A stretch of 64,000 nt of DNA from Aquibaculum arenosum (GCF_029222965.1 NZ_JARHUD010000007.1:62001-126000), one strand, 5' to 3'; counted from the stretch's first letter, positions 18,536-25,402 are shown. Notes: generated by a model from the sequence alone, not told the origin. Numbers and translations are program-made.

Positions 18536-18939
18536 GACTTGCCTCTTCATTCTGCTGTTCGGCCGGGCTGCATTTCACTGTGCCGTCGGCCGGGGCTCGC
18601 TTCTGTGCGCAGCTCCGTGGGGCGGAGCGGAAGCGCGGTATATCGCAAGACGGTGTTGCAGGCGAGCATTTTCTGGGCAGATAGGGCCGAAATGTTGACT
18701 ATATTCGTGATGCCCCTGCGCGTGCGTCGCAGAACCGCATGCGCCTGTCGGCATTCCGGGGGTATTTCGTCCCAAAAAGAGACCATCTGTTTTTTGTAAG
18801 TCTGTTCGGGCGCTTTCTGGGGCCTGCCGCTTTGGAGTGATTGTGGCGCAGTGAATGAAAGGCTATATATGCAGGAACGCGGTGGCGGCCCATCTGGGAC
18901 GCACCGTTCGTCCTGCGTGAAATCAGCAAGATCAGAGGC
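18536..18939. other. Intergenic region between divergent gltD and infA
   Basis: About 400 bases without a convincing gene. It holds the start region of gltD on the left, a GCTCCG/CGGAGC hairpin near 18620, an A/T-rich stretch near 18770-18800, and the infA promoter at 18841-18869. Short open frames here lack ribosome-binding sites. Confidence 0.6.
18841..18869 (+). promoter_or_regulatory. Predicted sigma-70 promoter of infA
   Basis: A -35 box TTGTGG (18841-18846) and a -10 box TATATA (18864-18869) are separated by exactly 17 bases. This gives a leader of about 65 bases before the infA ATG. It is the only good match between gltD and infA and would drive the infA-maf-rng-yacG run. Confidence 0.6.
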
Positions 18940-19158
18940 ATGTCCAAAGAAGATTTAATGGAATTCCAGGGTACAGTTGCCGAACTGCTGCCCAACGCCA
19001 CCTTTCGCGTGAAGCTCGACAACGGCCACGAGGTGCTGGCCCACACCGCTGGCAAGATGCGCAAGCACCGCATCCGTGTGCTGGCTGGTGACCGTGTAAA
19101 CGTGGAAATGACCCCCTACGACCTGACCAAGGGTCGCATCACCTTCCGCTTCAAGTAA
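18940..19158 (+). CDS. infA: Translation initiation factor IF-1
   Basis: A 72-residue S1/OB-fold protein that binds the ribosomal A site during initiation. The sequence [19 protein letters not shown], then [20 protein letters not shown] and the C-terminal [10 protein letters not shown], is nearly identical to IF-1 across alphaproteobacteria, and the length is exact. It is followed after 15 bases by maf and then rng and yacG, an order common in alphaproteobacteria. Identity is certain. Confidence 0.98.
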   Translation: MSKEDLMEFQGTVAELLPNATFRVKLDNGHEVLAHTAGKMRKHRIRVLAGDRVNVEMTPYDLTKGRITFRFK

Positions 19159-19173
19159 GGCGGGAGCGCGCTC

Positions 19174-19752
19174 ATGACAGTGCCGCCACTGGCGCTCGCC
19201 TCTGCGTCTCCACGGCGGCTGGAACTGCTCAGGCAAATCGATATCGAACCGGACCGGGTTGTGCCGGCTGCGTTGGATGAAACGCCTGGCGCCGACGAAC
19301 TGCCCGCCGACTATGCCGACCGTATGGCCCTCAGCAAGGCCGAGGCGGTGGCTGCCATGAACTCCGACAGCTTCATTCTCGCGGCCGATACTGTGGTGTC
19401 ACTCGGCCGGCGCATCCTGCCCAAGGCCGAAACGCAGGAGCAGGCTCTGGATTGTCTGCAGCTTCTGTCCGGCCGGCGCCATCGCGTGATCGGCGGGATT
19501 GCTCTGCTTGCACCCGATGGGCGCCAGGCTCGGCGGCGTGTGACCACAGTGGTTCAATTCAAGCGCCTGACGCCCCGAGAAATGGACCGCTACATCGATA
19601 GCGGGGAATGGCATGGCAAGGCAGGAGGCTATGCCATCCAGGGCCGGGCGGCTGCCTTCATTCCATGGATTCGTGGCTCCTATAGCAACGTCGTCGGTCT
19701 CGCCCTGGCGGAAACGGCGGCAATGCTGTGCGGGCTTGGCTGGAAGGCGTGA
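19174..19752 (+). CDS. maf: Maf-family nucleotide pyrophosphatase
   Basis: A 192-residue Maf/YhdE-type pyrophosphatase that hydrolyses non-canonical or modified nucleoside triphosphates (dTTP, UTP or m7GTP types) and can affect septation. The family signature SASPRRLELLRQ is at the N-terminus, ADRMALSKAEAV and AADTVVSLG carry the catalytic residues, and GGYAIQGRAAAFI is the conserved C-terminal motif. It overlaps the RNase G gene (GTGA), indicating coupled translation within the infA operon. Confidence 0.92.
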   Translation: MTVPPLALASASPRRLELLRQIDIEPDRVVPAALDETPGADELPADYADRMALSKAEAVAAMNSDSFILAADTVVSLGRRILPKAETQEQALDCLQLLSGRRHRVIGGIALLAPDGRQARRRVTTVVQFKRLTPREMDRYIDSGEWHGKAGGYAIQGRAAAFIPWIRGSYSNVVGLALAETAAMLCGLGWKA

Positions 19753-20924
19753 GCGGACGACTCCTGATCAGCAGCTTGCCCGGGGAGACCCGGGTCTTCC
19801 GCTTCGACGCACGGGAGCGCCTGCTTTGGCTGCGTGTGCAGCGCGCTGACCGACCTGGGGCCGCAGGCGATCTGCTGCTCGGCCGGGTGCAGGCGCTGGA
19901 CGCCGGTCTCAACGCGGCCTTCGTCGACATTGGCCTGGAGCGTCCCGGCTTGCTGCCCCTGGGCCGCAGCAAGCGTCGCCCGACCGAGGGCGAAGCGCTG
20001 CGGGTGCGCATCACCCGTGCCCCCAGCGACGACAAGGGCGCGCGTCTCGCCTTCGCGGTTGCAGCCGGCGCCGAGGGGGCAGAGCAGGATGCAGCGCGTA
20101 AGCCGCCCTGTCTGCTGCGTGCTGGAGACGACCCGCTGGAGCTGTTGCGCAGCGACGAGCAGCCGCCCGACGAGGTGATCTTCGATGATCTTGAATCCTT
20201 CACCGCCGCTCAGGGCGCCCTGCGTGACCGACCCGAGCTGCGCGATCGACTGATTTTGGATCGGCAGGGCAGCAGCTTTGGCAATGCGCTGGAGGCTGAA
20301 GTGGAGGCCCTGGTGCAGCCCCTGGTGCCGTTGCCGGGCGGTGGAAATCTGCTGATCGAGCCGGTGCGCACCCTGACGGCCATCGACGTCAATGCGGGCG
20401 CGCACGGCGGGCAGGGGGCGCGGCGCAGCGTTGAGGTCAACCGGGAAGCGGCCCGGGAAATCGCCCATCAACTGCGTCTGCGTGATCTTTCCGGGCGGGT
20501 TCTGATCGATTTTCTCGAGATGCCCGGGCGGGAGGAGCGGCAACGGCTGGCGGAATTCCTGCGTAAGGCTCTGGAGGGGGATCCGGAGCCGGTGCAACTC
20601 TTCCCGCCGCGCGGTCAGCTTTTCGAACTCACCCGGCGGCGCAGCCGGCCGCCCCTGCACGAGCTGCTGGGCCGCCGATGCGGCCTGGGCGGCGGGGGCT
20701 GGGCGCGCGATCCCGTGGCTGTCGCCTATGAACTGCTGCGGCGGGTCCGCGCTCTGCCGCCGACGGCGCGCCCACGGCTGCATGTAGCACCGGCGGTGGA
20801 GGCAGCTTTGCGCGGTCCGGCGGCCCCGGCACGGGCTGCGATCGAGACCCGGCGCGGCCGCGCCCTCGCGTGCGATATCAAGCCGGGCAGGGCAGTCGAA
20901 CTGGCGGAAATTGTGATAGAGTGA
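19749..20924 (+). CDS. rng: Short ribonuclease G/E family protein
   Basis: A 391-residue endoribonuclease of the RNase E/G family, which cuts single-stranded AU-rich RNA and matures rRNA. The S1-like region is at residues ~30-100 (LLGRVQALDAGLNAAFVDIG), and both catalytic Asp segments are present: TAIDVNAGAHGGQG near residue 215 and LSGRVLIDFLEMPG near residue 255. It is much shorter than E. coli RNase G (489), and the Zn-link CPxC motif is degenerate: only one Cys remains in GRRCGLGG near residue 315. No C-terminal degradosome tail exists. Start is the GTG overlapping the maf stop. A second, full-length RNase E probably exists elsewhere. Confidence 0.85.
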   Translation: MSGRLLISSLPGETRVFRFDARERLLWLRVQRADRPGAAGDLLLGRVQALDAGLNAAFVDIGLERPGLLPLGRSKRRPTEGEALRVRITRAPSDDKGARLAFAVAAGAEGAEQDAARKPPCLLRAGDDPLELLRSDEQPPDEVIFDDLESFTAAQGALRDRPELRDRLILDRQGSSFGNALEAEVEALVQPLVPLPGGGNLLIEPVRTLTAIDVNAGAHGGQGARRSVEVNREAAREIAHQLRLRDLSGRVLIDFLEMPGREERQRLAEFLRKALEGDPEPVQLFPPRGQLFELTRRRSRPPLHELLGRRCGLGGGGWARDPVAVAYELLRRVRALPPTARPRLHVAPAVEAALRGPAAPARAAIETRRGRALACDIKPGRAVELAEIVIE

Positions 20925-20928
20925 TGCC

Positions 20929-21171
20929 ATGAGCGATCGCATCCTGCCCTTTCCGCGCCGACACGCCGCCAACCGCCTTCAAAACGAGAGTGCGGGCGAG
21001 CGCTGTCCCATCTGCAGCAAGCCATCCGTCCGGGAGCGGCGTCCTTTCTGTTCCGCACGCTGTGCGCAGATCGATCTCGGCCGCTGGCTCGGTGAGCGCT
21101 ATCGCATTCCAACGGAGGATCAGCCCGAAAGTGGCTTCTTCGAGGAAGATGGGAAGGAGGGCCAATCGTGA
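20929..21171 (+). CDS. yacG: DNA gyrase inhibitor YacG
   Basis: An 80-residue zinc-finger protein. The Cys4 zinc site is visible in CPICSKPSVRERRPFCSARC (two CxxC/CxxxC pairs), followed by AQIDLGRWLGERYRIP, the typical YacG continuation. YacG binds GyrB and blocks its DNA binding in E. coli. The N-terminus has about 20 extra basic residues before the finger. It sits 4 bases after rng and overlaps the protease gene by four bases. Confidence 0.92.
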   Translation: MSDRILPFPRRHAANRLQNESAGERCPICSKPSVRERRPFCSARCAQIDLGRWLGERYRIPTEDQPESGFFEEDGKEGQS

Positions 21172-22145
21172 GCGGACTTACGTTGCGCCGCGGCGCCCTG
21201 GCTCTCGCCCTGCTGCTGGTGCCGGTCGGGGGCCATGGCGATGCCAGTGCCTTTGATAGCGAAATCATGGACTCCGTGGTCTCGGTGCTGCCGGTCTGGC
21301 CCGGGCACCCCCAGGGCGGTACGCCAGAGTTGCCTCCGGGCGTTGCGCCGGAGGCCAGCGCCGTTGCCATTGCGCCCGAAGGCTATCTCGCCACGGCCTA
21401 CCATGCCGTCGCCAATGCCGAATCCATCGATGTGCGCCTGGCCGATGGCAGGCTGCGTCCTGCGGAACTGGTTGGTGTCGACTCCGACAGCGATATCGCC
21501 CTGCTGAAGATAGATACCGACCTCCCGGTCCCTATGCTGGCCGATGTGCTGGAGATGGATATGGACCTGGGCGATCCGGTTTGTGCCGTGGGCAATGCTT
21601 TTGGGCTCGGCTTATCCGTGACCTGCGGCGTGGTCTCGGCCCTGCGTCGCACGAGTACCGGGTTCAATGCGATAGAAGACTTCATCCAGACCGACGCGGC
21701 GATCAATCCCGGCATGTCGGGCGGGGCTTTGGTGGATGACGAGGGGCGTCTCGCGGGCCTGGTTTCCGCCATTTTTGCAAGTGACGCGGATACCAATGCG
21801 GGTGTGAATTTCGCAGTCTCCGCCAAACTGCTGCGCCGCGTTAGCATGGACCTGCAACAGCATGGCGAGGTGCTGCGCGGCAACAGTGGCCTGCGGGTGC
21901 GTGATCCCTCGCGAGAGGAACAGGTACTGGCTGCCGGCGCTGTGGTGAGCCGTGTCACTGAGGAGAGCCCTGCGGCGCGTGCCGGACTGCGCGAAGGCGA
22001 CCTGATCGTGGAGATCGCCGGGCGGCCCATCGCTTCAGCCGCGGACGTGAACACCGCCGTCCATCTCCACCGTCCGCAGGAGAGCTTTTACATAACCTTT
22101 CGTCGTGGTGAGGTGCGCGAAACCGTCACTCTGACACTGCAGTAG
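21168..22145 (+). CDS. Secreted trypsin-like serine protease with PDZ domain (HtrA-like)
   Basis: A 325-residue exported protease. Residues ~1-25 are a signal peptide. The chymotrypsin-like domain has His in LATAYHAV, Asp in SDSDIALLKID and Ser in NPGMSGGALVDDEG, so the triad is complete. A PDZ domain occupies the C-terminal ~85 residues (SPAARAGLREGDLIVEIAGR), which would bind unfolded C-termini. It is smaller than DegP and has one PDZ, like DegS or short S1C proteases, but lacks an obvious membrane anchor after the signal peptide. GTG start overlaps the yacG stop. Role in envelope protein quality control is inferred. Confidence 0.85.
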   Translation: MSGLTLRRGALALALLLVPVGGHGDASAFDSEIMDSVVSVLPVWPGHPQGGTPELPPGVAPEASAVAIAPEGYLATAYHAVANAESIDVRLADGRLRPAELVGVDSDSDIALLKIDTDLPVPMLADVLEMDMDLGDPVCAVGNAFGLGLSVTCGVVSALRRTSTGFNAIEDFIQTDAAINPGMSGGALVDDEGRLAGLVSAIFASDADTNAGVNFAVSAKLLRRVSMDLQQHGEVLRGNSGLRVRDPSREEQVLAAGAVVSRVTEESPAARAGLREGDLIVEIAGRPIASAADVNTAVHLHRPQESFYITFRRGEVRETVTLTLQ

Positions 22146-22185
22146 CCGTCGCCGGAGTTCGGCGCGAGAAATGCGTCGAAGAGGC

Positions 22186-22214
22186 TGGACAGCTACCCGG
22201 TCATCTCCTATACA
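22186..22214 (+). promoter_or_regulatory. Predicted promoter of tRNA-Phe
   Basis: TGGACA (22186-22191) and TATACA (22209-22214) are separated by 17 bases. The predicted start of transcription, near 22221, lies about 20 bases before the tRNA, a usual arrangement for a monocistronic tRNA gene. Confidence 0.6.
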
Positions 22215-22242
22215 CCCAGCCGTCGCCACCGCGGTGGCCGGC

Positions 22243-22318
22243 GCCCAGGTAGCTCAGTTGGTAGAGCATGCGACTGAAAATCGCAGTGTCGGTGGTTCGA
22301 TTCCGCCCCTGGGCACCA
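22243..22318 (+). tRNA. tRNA-Phe (anticodon GAA)
   Basis: A complete 76-base cloverleaf with encoded CCA. Acceptor stem GCCCAGG (22243-22249) pairs with CCTGGGC (22308-22314); D stem GCTC/GAGC; anticodon stem TGCGA/TCGCA enclosing CTGAAAA, so the anticodon is GAA; T stem GGTGG/CCGCC with the TTCGATT loop. No mismatches in the stems. It lies between the protease gene and the metQ leader. Confidence 0.97.
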
Positions 22319-22753
22319 TTCTTTTCCGGTCCATTCCGTCGTCCTTTGCTGCGCTCTTGATGATGCGGGGGCGTGTCGTCGGGGTGCTCGTTGCCTCGTC
22401 ACCACCTGTATCGCCCGTGTTGGGGAGGAGGGGGACGGCGCCGCTATTCCCCTGACGCTACTTCCCTGATCTCGCCGCAGATGCTCCAGGGCAGCGCAGG
22501 CTGGCAGCCTGCGGCCTCGGGCGCCGCTGCCTGTTGGCACTGCCGGTGCAGCCGGCCGGGGCCTCCACGAATGCAGGCATCCTTGCCTGCATAGGACCAG
22601 CTACCGCAGGTGCGGGCGGCTGCCTGCGCAACGGCGCCCGCCACCTCCGCGCGCTCAGCCTTCCTCGCGGACCTTCAGCTTTCCGACTCTTGACAGCGAT
22701 CTAAACTCTGGCAAAGCTGCGCCTGCCTTCACGGCTGGGTGGCTCCATGATCG
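22319..22753. other. Gene-free region between tRNA-Phe and the metQ leader
   Basis: No credible coding region. A perfect 9-bp hairpin (22571-22579 with 22584-22592, TCCT loop) has no T-run. A consensus -35 box TTGACA stands at 22690-22695, but the sequence 17 bases further is a poor -10. It could still be the promoter of the metQ leader RNA, which begins about 60 bases later. Confidence 0.5.
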
Positions 22754-22806
22754 GCTCGCGGGATTTGAGGGCAGCTTGCACCGCGTGATCAAATGCTAAA
22801 GCGCCA
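22754..22806 (+). promoter_or_regulatory. SAM-II-type riboswitch aptamer (S-adenosylmethionine)
   Basis: The segment matches the compact SAM-II (metA) aptamer known from alphaproteobacteria. P1 is CGCGG (22757-22761) with CCGCG (22781-22785). The enclosed 19-base loop contains GATTTGAG and GCTTGCA, and the 3' strand reads TGATCAAATGCTAAAGCGCC (22786-22805), carrying the conserved GTGAT...AATG...GCTAAA core. A GGC in the loop (22770-22772) could pair with GCC (22803-22805) to form the pseudoknot. SAM-II RNAs normally shut off methionine synthesis genes by hiding the ribosome-binding site; here the first sizeable gene downstream is metQ, 240 bases away. Confidence 0.8.
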
Positions 22807-22850
22807 CGACGTGGTTCGTGGTCTCGCCCGGTGACTGGCTGAGGGGAGAC
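22804..22850 (+). promoter_or_regulatory. Expression-platform hairpins after the SAM-II aptamer
   Basis: CCACGA (22804-22809) pairs perfectly with TCGTGG (22816-22821) and shares bases with the 3' edge of the aptamer, so the two compete. Immediately after, GTCTC-G-CCC (22821-22829) pairs with GGGGAGAC (22843-22850) with one bulge. The 3' arm of this second hairpin contains the Shine-Dalgarno of the short upstream ORF. The layout suggests that SAM binding changes access to that ribosome-binding site. Structure inferred by eye. Confidence 0.5.
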
Positions 22851-22856
22851 GCCGCC

Positions 22857-22877
22857 ATGCGATACCATCACTTCTAG
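22857..22877 (+). CDS. Candidate leader ORF MRYHHF in the metQ leader
   Basis: A six-codon frame (MRYHHF then TAG), seven bases after a strong GAGGGGAGA ribosome-binding site. It lies between the SAM-II aptamer and metQ. The spacing is ideal and the purine-rich site is partly buried in the preceding hairpin. No function is known to me for this peptide; it could act as a leader peptide whose translation changes folding downstream, or be fortuitous. Confidence 0.45.
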   Translation: MRYHHF

Positions 22878-22930
22878 AATAGCTGCATCGCGCTGCGCTG
22901 CCACCTGCCTGGCGGCGACGCTCATGCCTT

Positions 22931-22952
22931 GGCCGTCCGGCCCCGGACGGCC
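22931..22952 (+). promoter_or_regulatory. Strong GC hairpin in the metQ leader
   Basis: GGCCGTCCGG (22931-22940) and CCGGACGGCC (22943-22952) are perfect complements, allowing a very stable stem-loop. No T-run follows, so it is not a simple terminator; it could be a Rho barrier, a stability element or part of the switch. A second possible stem, GAAGGC (23006-23011) with GCCTTC (23025-23030), ends directly at the metQ ribosome-binding site and competes with GGGG/CCCC (23003-23006 with 23013-23016). Confidence 0.45.
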
Positions 22953-23047
22953 GCTACAGCGACCTCAACAGACTGCTTCTCAAGAACGATAGGTACGCGT
23001 CTGGGGAAGGCTCCCCTGGCGCCTGCCTTCAAGAGGATTACTGCACG

Positions 23048-23869
23048 ATGGCTTTCTTTTCTGTTTCCGTATCGCTGACGCGTCTGCTTTCCGGCGCTTC
23101 CTTCGTGGCGGCCGGCTTCGCCACGGCGCTCGTCTTTTCTTCCCCCGCCGCGGCCGAAAGCCTGCGGGTGGGCGTCTCTGCCGGGCCCTATGGGCAGGTG
23201 CTCGATGAGGCGGCCCGCCTGGCTGCCGAGCAAGGCCTCGACGTGGAGATCATCGAGTTCACAGAGTGGACCATGATCAACGAGGCACTGCACAACGGCG
23301 ACATCGATGCCAACAACTTCCAGCACAAGCCCTACCTCGACAATCAGATCGCAGCCCGCGGCTACGAAATCGTGCCGCTCGACTCCTCGATCGTGGTGCC
23401 GATGGCGCTCTACTCGGAAAGTGCGGACACCATCGAGGAGCTGCCGGAAGGCGCGTCCATCGGCATCCCCAATGACCCGACCAACGCGGCACGGGCGCTC
23501 TTCCTCCTCGGCGAGGCCGGTCTGCTCACCCTGGCCGAGGGGGCAGGGGCGACGGCAACGATCCTCGATGTAGCGGAGAATCCCAGGGACCTGCGCTTCG
23601 TGGAACTGGATGCGGCGCAGCTGCCGCGCTCGCTTTCGGACCTCGATGCCTCGGTGATCACCTTGAACTACGCTGTGGTCTCGGGGCTCGATCCGCACGA
23701 TTCGCTGATCATCGAAAGTGAGGAGTCCGACTGGACCCTCGTCTGGGCTGTGCGGGAGGATCGGGCGGAGGACCCCACCATCCGCCGCTTCATCGACATC
23801 TACAGTTCCGAGGAAGTTCGGGAGTTCATCGACGTTACCTTCGAGGGGACGATCCTGCCGACCTGGTAA
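23048..23869 (+). CDS. metQ: MetQ/NlpA-family ABC transporter substrate-binding protein
   Basis: A 273-residue periplasmic binding protein of the NlpA family, whose best-known members bind methionine for the MetNI importer. The start of the mature part, ESLRVGVSAGPYGQVLDEAA, the segment WTMINEALHNGDIDANNFQHKPYLDNQ and PNDPTNAARALFLLGEAGL are all strongly typical of MetQ. The signal peptide ends SSPAAAES and contains no lipobox Cys, so this version is predicted soluble rather than a lipoprotein. No metN or metI is adjacent, so it must use a permease encoded elsewhere. The SAM-II element upstream supports a methionine-related substrate. AAGAGGA is the ribosome-binding site. Confidence 0.85.
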   Translation: MAFFSVSVSLTRLLSGASFVAAGFATALVFSSPAAAESLRVGVSAGPYGQVLDEAARLAAEQGLDVEIIEFTEWTMINEALHNGDIDANNFQHKPYLDNQIAARGYEIVPLDSSIVVPMALYSESADTIEELPEGASIGIPNDPTNAARALFLLGEAGLLTLAEGAGATATILDVAENPRDLRFVELDAAQLPRSLSDLDASVITLNYAVVSGLDPHDSLIIESEESDWTLVWAVREDRAEDPTIRRFIDIYSSEEVREFIDVTFEGTILPTW

Positions 23870-23884
23870 AAGGCTGGGTTGGCG

Positions 23885-23926
23885 GCCTGGGGTGCAGGCG
23901 TCAACCTAGGTGCCTGCACCCCAGGC
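23885..23926 (+). terminator. Long hairpin after metQ
   Basis: GCCTGGGGTGCAGGC (23885-23899) and GCCTGCACCCCAGGC (23912-23926) are perfect 15-bp complements around a 12-base loop. It begins 16 bases after the metQ stop. No T-tract follows, so it may act as an RNA-stabilising end or weak terminator. Confidence 0.55.
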
Positions 23927-23975
23927 GCCGGCGGTGGTTCATCTTCTACCAATGAACCGGGATCTTCATAAGATA

Positions 23976-24017
23976 AGCAGATTGCGTTCAGGTAGACTCA
24001 CCTGAACGCAATCTGCT
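23976..24017. repeat. Perfect 18-bp palindromic hairpin between metQ and DUF2442
   Basis: AGCAGATTGCGTTCAGGT (23976-23993) is exactly complementary to 24000-24017, with a 6-base AGACTC loop. It is far more perfect than a normal terminator and is AT-richer than its surroundings. It lies between two convergent genes and resembles the short intergenic palindromes dispersed in some alphaproteobacterial genomes. Whether other copies exist cannot be seen here. Confidence 0.5.
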
Positions 24018-24039
24018 CTGTACTTTAGTCTTACGCCGA

Positions 24040-24459
24040 CTAGACCTTTGCCGCCTTTCGCGGTCGGCCGCCCTTCGATCCGTTCGCACGCGCCGCCGCT
24101 GCCTTAGCCGGCGACTTGGCCTGTCCTGCTCTCCGGGCCAGTTCCTTCGTCATCCAGTCGCGTGTCCCGAAGATACCGGCGATCAGGGCGGGAGCGTAGA
24201 GGTCCACGTCCAGCGCTGGCCAGTGCAGATCGAAACCAAGCCCCTCGACCTCGACGTTGGCGAGATCATCGTTACTGGCCCCTTGCAGGTCCTGCACGAG
24301 CTGTGTGGGAAAGGCGTAGGTGCAGCCGTTCACCAGATCGATGACAACACGCCCGCTCTTGCGGTCATAGCGCGCGGACCTTGCCCGAGGTTCGGTTTCG
24401 AGAATCGTGCGACCGCGCGCTTCGGCCGCCTCAAACTGCGCGTCGGTCAGGTTGGCCAT
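24040..24459 (-). CDS. DUF2442-family protein
   Basis: A 139-residue protein with a DUF2442-type core at residues ~25-100: ARYDRKSGRVVIDLVNGCTYAFP then EVEGLGFDLHWPALDVDLYAPALIAGIFG, which is the typical motif order (G-hydrophobic-G-F-x-L-H-W-P-x-L-D-x-D). A basic, Ala/Lys-rich tail (KSPAKAAAARANGSKGGRPRKAAKV) follows and looks like a flexible nucleic-acid-binding tail. DUF2442 proteins often pair with DUF4160 proteins in gene pairs that resemble toxin-antitoxin modules; such a partner overlaps its start by 29 bases. A GGGAGCG ribosome-binding site precedes the ATG. Function unproven. Confidence 0.8.
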   Translation of the reverse strand: MANLTDAQFEAAEARGRTILETEPRARSARYDRKSGRVVIDLVNGCTYAFPTQLVQDLQGASNDDLANVEVEGLGFDLHWPALDVDLYAPALIAGIFGTRDWMTKELARRAGQAKSPAKAAAARANGSKGGRPRKAAKV

Positions 24460-24634
24460 GAATTCGCTCCCATTCCTGAAGAAAGTGGTTGCGGCGCTCT
24501 CTCACCTCGGCAAGGAGCCGCCGAAGGTCGGTACGCTTGATGCCGACGCTAGACACGATCTCGGGACCGCCGTCAGGCCCCAGCAGGTTGATTCTCGCCT
24601 GCCCTGCTCCGGTGATGTGACTGACGGTATCCAT
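24431..24634 (-). CDS. Small DUF4160-like protein
   Basis: A 67-residue protein starting MDTVSHITGAGQARINLLGP with an AGG purine site just upstream. Its second half (GIKRTDLRRLLAEVRERR, FLQEWERIHG) matches the C-terminal helical part of DUF4160 proteins, where helices end in an E-x-W motif. The N-terminal HVH-type segment of classical DUF4160 is not present, so this may be a divergent subfamily or a shortened gene. It overlaps the downstream DUF2442 gene by 29 bases, making co-translation likely. The pair is a possible toxin-antitoxin-like module; which one would be toxic is unknown. Confidence 0.6.
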   Translation of the reverse strand: MDTVSHITGAGQARINLLGPDGGPEIVSSVGIKRTDLRRLLAEVRERRNHFLQEWERIHGQPDRRAV

Positions 24635-24703
24635 CCTGGACCTTCGCCGATCAAGCGGCCCGGTTTCACCATTGTCGCAACCCAAGGGCAGACGGAAATG
24701 ATC

Positions 24704-25345
24704 TCAACCCCTCTCGGTCGCAAGGCGAAATGCAAACCAGGTCAGACAGGCACCGATCCCGGCTTCGATCCACCGCCGCGCCCGGTCATAGGCTAGCCGG
24801 AAGGGACGCGACGACAGGAGCACCGCATAGACACCGTGGCCAGCCAGCGACAAAGCGAAGGCACCGGCCACGAACAGGGCGACCACGCCCGCTGGCGCGT
24901 TCTGGGTGGCCCCGACGGTGGCAATGGCCAACCAAAAGACGATGGCCTTGGGGTTGGTCAACTGCATGATGAGCCCAGTCGCGAAGGATCGCGCCATCCC
25001 GCCCGCACCGAGGGGTGGTGCGATCCCTATTGTTGGTGGAGTCAACGCTCGTTGCCAGGCGTTGATTGCCAGCCACATCAGGTAGCAGGCCCCGGCGACG
25101 CGGATCATGGTTGATAGCCAGCCCACCCGCTCCATCACCAAACCCAGCCCTTGGGTGGTGGCCAGCGCGAGGCTGGCCGCCCCGACTGCGATGCCCAACG
25201 ATGCAGCGAGCGCCGACGCCCGTCCCCGTGACAGCGCCAGCCCCATTAGTAGGGCGACCCCGGGGCCAGGCGAGGCAACCGCGACCGCCTGGATCGCATA
25301 GGCGGCAGCGAAACCGGGTAACCAAGGCAATAATCCGTCCAACAT
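24704..25345 (-). CDS. LysE-family amino acid exporter
   Basis: A 213-residue inner-membrane exporter with about six membrane helices. The LysE/RhtB signature is visible as SPGPGVALLMGLALSRGRASALAASLGIAVG near residues 28-58, followed by YLMWLAINAWQ and LTNPKAIVFWLA, both hallmarks of the family. Length is typical. GTG and ATG are adjacent; the ATG five bases after AAGGAG was taken as the start. It lies directly downstream of a broken LysE homologue on the same strand. Substrate (amino acid or derivative) unknown. Confidence 0.88.
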   Translation of the reverse strand: MLDGLLPWLPGFAAAYAIQAVAVASPGPGVALLMGLALSRGRASALAASLGIAVGAASLALATTQGLGLVMERVGWLSTMIRVAGACYLMWLAINAWQRALTPPTIGIAPPLGAGGMARSFATGLIMQLTNPKAIVFWLAIATVGATQNAPAGVVALFVAGAFALSLAGHGVYAVLLSSRPFRLAYDRARRWIEAGIGACLTWFAFRLATERG

Positions 25346-25402
25346 CACAGCTCCTTATCTATTTTGGGCTAAAAGTGACTGTCGCGAAATTCCTGACTAA
25401 AT

